45,074 nucleotides of DNA from an uncultured Gammaproteobacteria bacterium (GTDB lineage: Bacteria > Pseudomonadota > Gammaproteobacteria > Arenicellales > JAANXG01): positions 1-45,074 of the forward strand of contig CAMYKK010000033.1 in assembly GCA_947258975.1 (NCBI GenBank), in the 5' to 3' direction. A model generated the notes under the pieces. It saw only the letters and a list, made by a program, of their open reading frames with translations. It did not search any database and was not told the origin of the DNA. The first letter of the stretch is position 1. Every line of letters begins with the position of its first letter. Below are positions 43,660-45,074 of this stretch, piece after piece. The translations under genes were made by a program, and so were the position numbers.

Positions 43660-45074
43660 ATGAAGATCCTCGTCTACCGCAGACTCAATACTGCAGCTAT
43701 CCCTGGCTACGAGAAGCTAGCCACTTACCTCGCCGCCGATGACTTCCGCTCAGCCGACGTCAAGAAGGTAGGCAACAATCTCTACCGGGCGCGGCTGGAC
43801 CGCAGCAACCGGTTGCTGTTCGCGCTCTATCGCCACAACGGCGAGCGTTATGCGTTGGTGCTGGAGTACATCCACCAGCATGCCTACGAAAAATCGCGCT
43901 TCCTCGCTCGCGGAGTGCGCATCGACGAGGACCGGATCGAGTCGGTGGACGCCGGCGCGGCCGACGAGGCCCCGGAACTGTCGTATCTGAACCCGAGGGT
44001 GCCCCGTTTCCATCTGCTGGATAAGGTGTTGTCCTTTGACGAAGACCAGGAGATGGTCTATCGGCAGACCCCCCCGTTGGTGATCATCGGCTCCGCCGGC
44101 AGCGGCAAGACCGCACTGACGCTGGAGAAGATGAAGGATACGAGTGGCGATATCCTCTATGTCACGCGCTCGTCCTTCCTAGTCCAGAACGCCCGTGACC
44201 TTTACTATGCCAGCGGCTATCGCAATGACGAGCAAAATGTCGATTTCCTTTCCTTCCGGGAATACCTGGAGAGCATCCATATCCCGCACGGTAAGGAGAT
44301 TGCACCTCGGGTCTTCGCAGGCTGGGCCACCCGGCAGCGATTGCCAAGAGAGCTGAAGGATGTCCACCGACTGTTCGAGGAGTTCCAGGGAGCGATCACC
44401 GGCACCGAGGCCGAGACTGCGTATCTGAGCCGCGCCGCTTACCTTGCCCTGGGAGTAAGGCAGTCGATTTACGGACCGGAAACCCGCGGTGCCGTCTACG
44501 ACCTGTTCGAGAAGTATCTGCGCTTCCTCGACGAGCAGGGTTGGTTCGACCCCAACATCGTTAGCCACGCCTGGTTAGAACGGGTAGAACCTCGTTACGA
44601 TTTCGTCGTCGTCGACGAAGTACAAGATCTGACCAACATCCAACTGCTACTGATTCTACGTGCGCTTCGGGATGTCCGCGACTTTCTGCTTTGTGGAGAC
44701 TCCAACCAGATCGTTCATCCCAACTTCTTCTCCTGGGCCAAGATCAAAACGCTGTTCTGGAGAGATCAAGGAGTCGGCGCGCCGGCAGAGCTGATACGCA
44801 TCCTGAATGCCAACTTCCGCAACTCGCCCCAGGTCACCGAAATCGCCAACCGGCTGCTGCACATCAAGCACGCCCGCTTTGGTTCCGTGGACCGCGAGAG
44901 CAATTATCTAGTACGCAGTTGCGGCCCCCGCCAAGGGCGAGTCGGATTGCTACAGGACAGCGATAAGGTCAAGCGCGACCTGGACCAGCGCACCGCCGCG
45001 TCAGCGCGCTTTGCAATCTTGGTCCTGCACCCGGAGCAAAAAACCGAGGTGCGCCAGTTCTTTCGCACGCCCTT
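43660..45074 (+). CDS. UvrD-like SF1 helicase with RelE-like N-terminus, 3'-truncated by window
   Basis: The frame runs open from ATG 43660 to the window edge, over 471 codons. The first roughly 90 residues (LVYRRLNTAAIPGYEKL, then NLYRARLDRSNRLLFALYR and LEYIHQHAYEKSRFL) read like a RelE/ParE fold. A linker leads to the SF1 core with Walker A GSAGSGKT (144-151), Walker B VVVDEVQD (D319, E320), motif III LLCGDSNQIVHPNF, and ANFRNSPQVTEIANRLL with the motif IV Arg. The C-terminal half of the helicase lies outside the window. Helicases with an N-terminal toxin-like domain are rare. A function in defence or in RNA or DNA quality control is inferred only from the neighbouring ParDE genes and the fusion. 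No strong ribosome-binding site is visible. Confidence 0.8.
   Translation, partial: MKILVYRRLNTAAIPGYEKLATYLAADDFRSADVKKVGNNLYRARLDRSNRLLFALYRHNGERYALVLEYIHQHAYEKSRFLARGVRIDEDRIESVDAGAADEAPELSYLNPRVPRFHLLDKVLSFDEDQEMVYRQTPPLVIIGSAGSGKTALTLEKMKDTSGDILYVTRSSFLVQNARDLYYASGYRNDEQNVDFLSFREYLESIHIPHGKEIAPRVFAGWATRQRLPRELKDVHRLFEEFQGAITGTEAETAYLSRAAYLALGVRQSIYGPETRGAVYDLFEKYLRFLDEQGWFDPNIVSHAWLERVEPRYDFVVVDEVQDLTNIQLLLILRALRDVRDFLLCGDSNQIVHPNFFSWAKIKTLFWRDQGVGAPAELIRILNANFRNSPQVTEIANRLLHIKHARFGSVDRESNYLVRSCGPRQGRVGLLQDSDKVKRDLDQRTAASARFAILVLHPEQKTEVRQFFRTP

Noticed and set aside
43324-43663. Short plus-strand open frames before the helicase gene
   Set aside because: Overlapping frames with no domain, and none shows a ribosome-binding site or similarity to known small proteins.

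Overview
The window comes from a gammaproteobacterium, probably outside the Enterobacterales. The evidence is the block orn-(queG)-nnr-tsaE-amiB-mutL-miaA-hfq-hflX-hflK-hflC-yjeT-purA, which has the same order as the well-known E. coli chromosome segment. Unlike the E. coli protein, this MutL carries the endonuclease motifs typical of MutH-less bacteria. I could not assign a genus. By eye the housekeeping part is moderately GC-rich and the 21.4-42.1 kb accessory block is more AT-rich, but I did not compute this.

Layout. (1) 1-1530 is mobile and defence debris. It holds a broken IS21-type istA with its terminal tandem sites, a two-repeat remnant of a type I-C-like CRISPR array starting only about 20 bp from the IS end, and a HigBA-like toxin-antitoxin pair. 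No cas gene is present in the window. (2) 1692-8695 is housekeeping: tadA, mltF (opposite strand), two tRNA-Ser genes, the SRP RNA running into the 5' end of dnaX, ybaB, recR, two families of intergenic palindromic repeats, a pterin dehydratase and a small c-type cytochrome on the minus strand, and orn. (3) 8730-21351 is queG, divergent from the long nnr-to-purA cluster, whose genes are closely packed and often overlap by four bases.

(4) 21534-42121 is a roughly 20 kb accessory block. It encodes a seven-repeat beta-propeller lipoprotein, a GT-C-like polytopic membrane protein, a membrane-anchored PD40 propeller, a large membrane protein with a spermidine-synthase-like core, an LPG-synthase-TM family protein, a GMC flavin oxidoreductase with a Tat-signal partner, a SAM methyltransferase, an NAD-dependent sugar epimerase or reductase, an AsnB-type amidotransferase, a hexapeptide-repeat acyltransferase, a secreted SGNH hydrolase, a YfhO-like protein and a GT39-like protein. 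Together these suggest assembly and modification of a lipid-linked or cell-surface glycan or other envelope metabolite. The product is not known, and this is the main candidate for an undescribed system here.

(5) 42519-45074 returns to defence or mobile content: a ParDE toxin-antitoxin pair, then a superfamily 1 (UvrD-like) helicase whose N-terminus looks like a RelE-type fold. The helicase is cut by the window edge. All calls rest on reading motifs, gene order and base-pairing by eye; no database search was possible.
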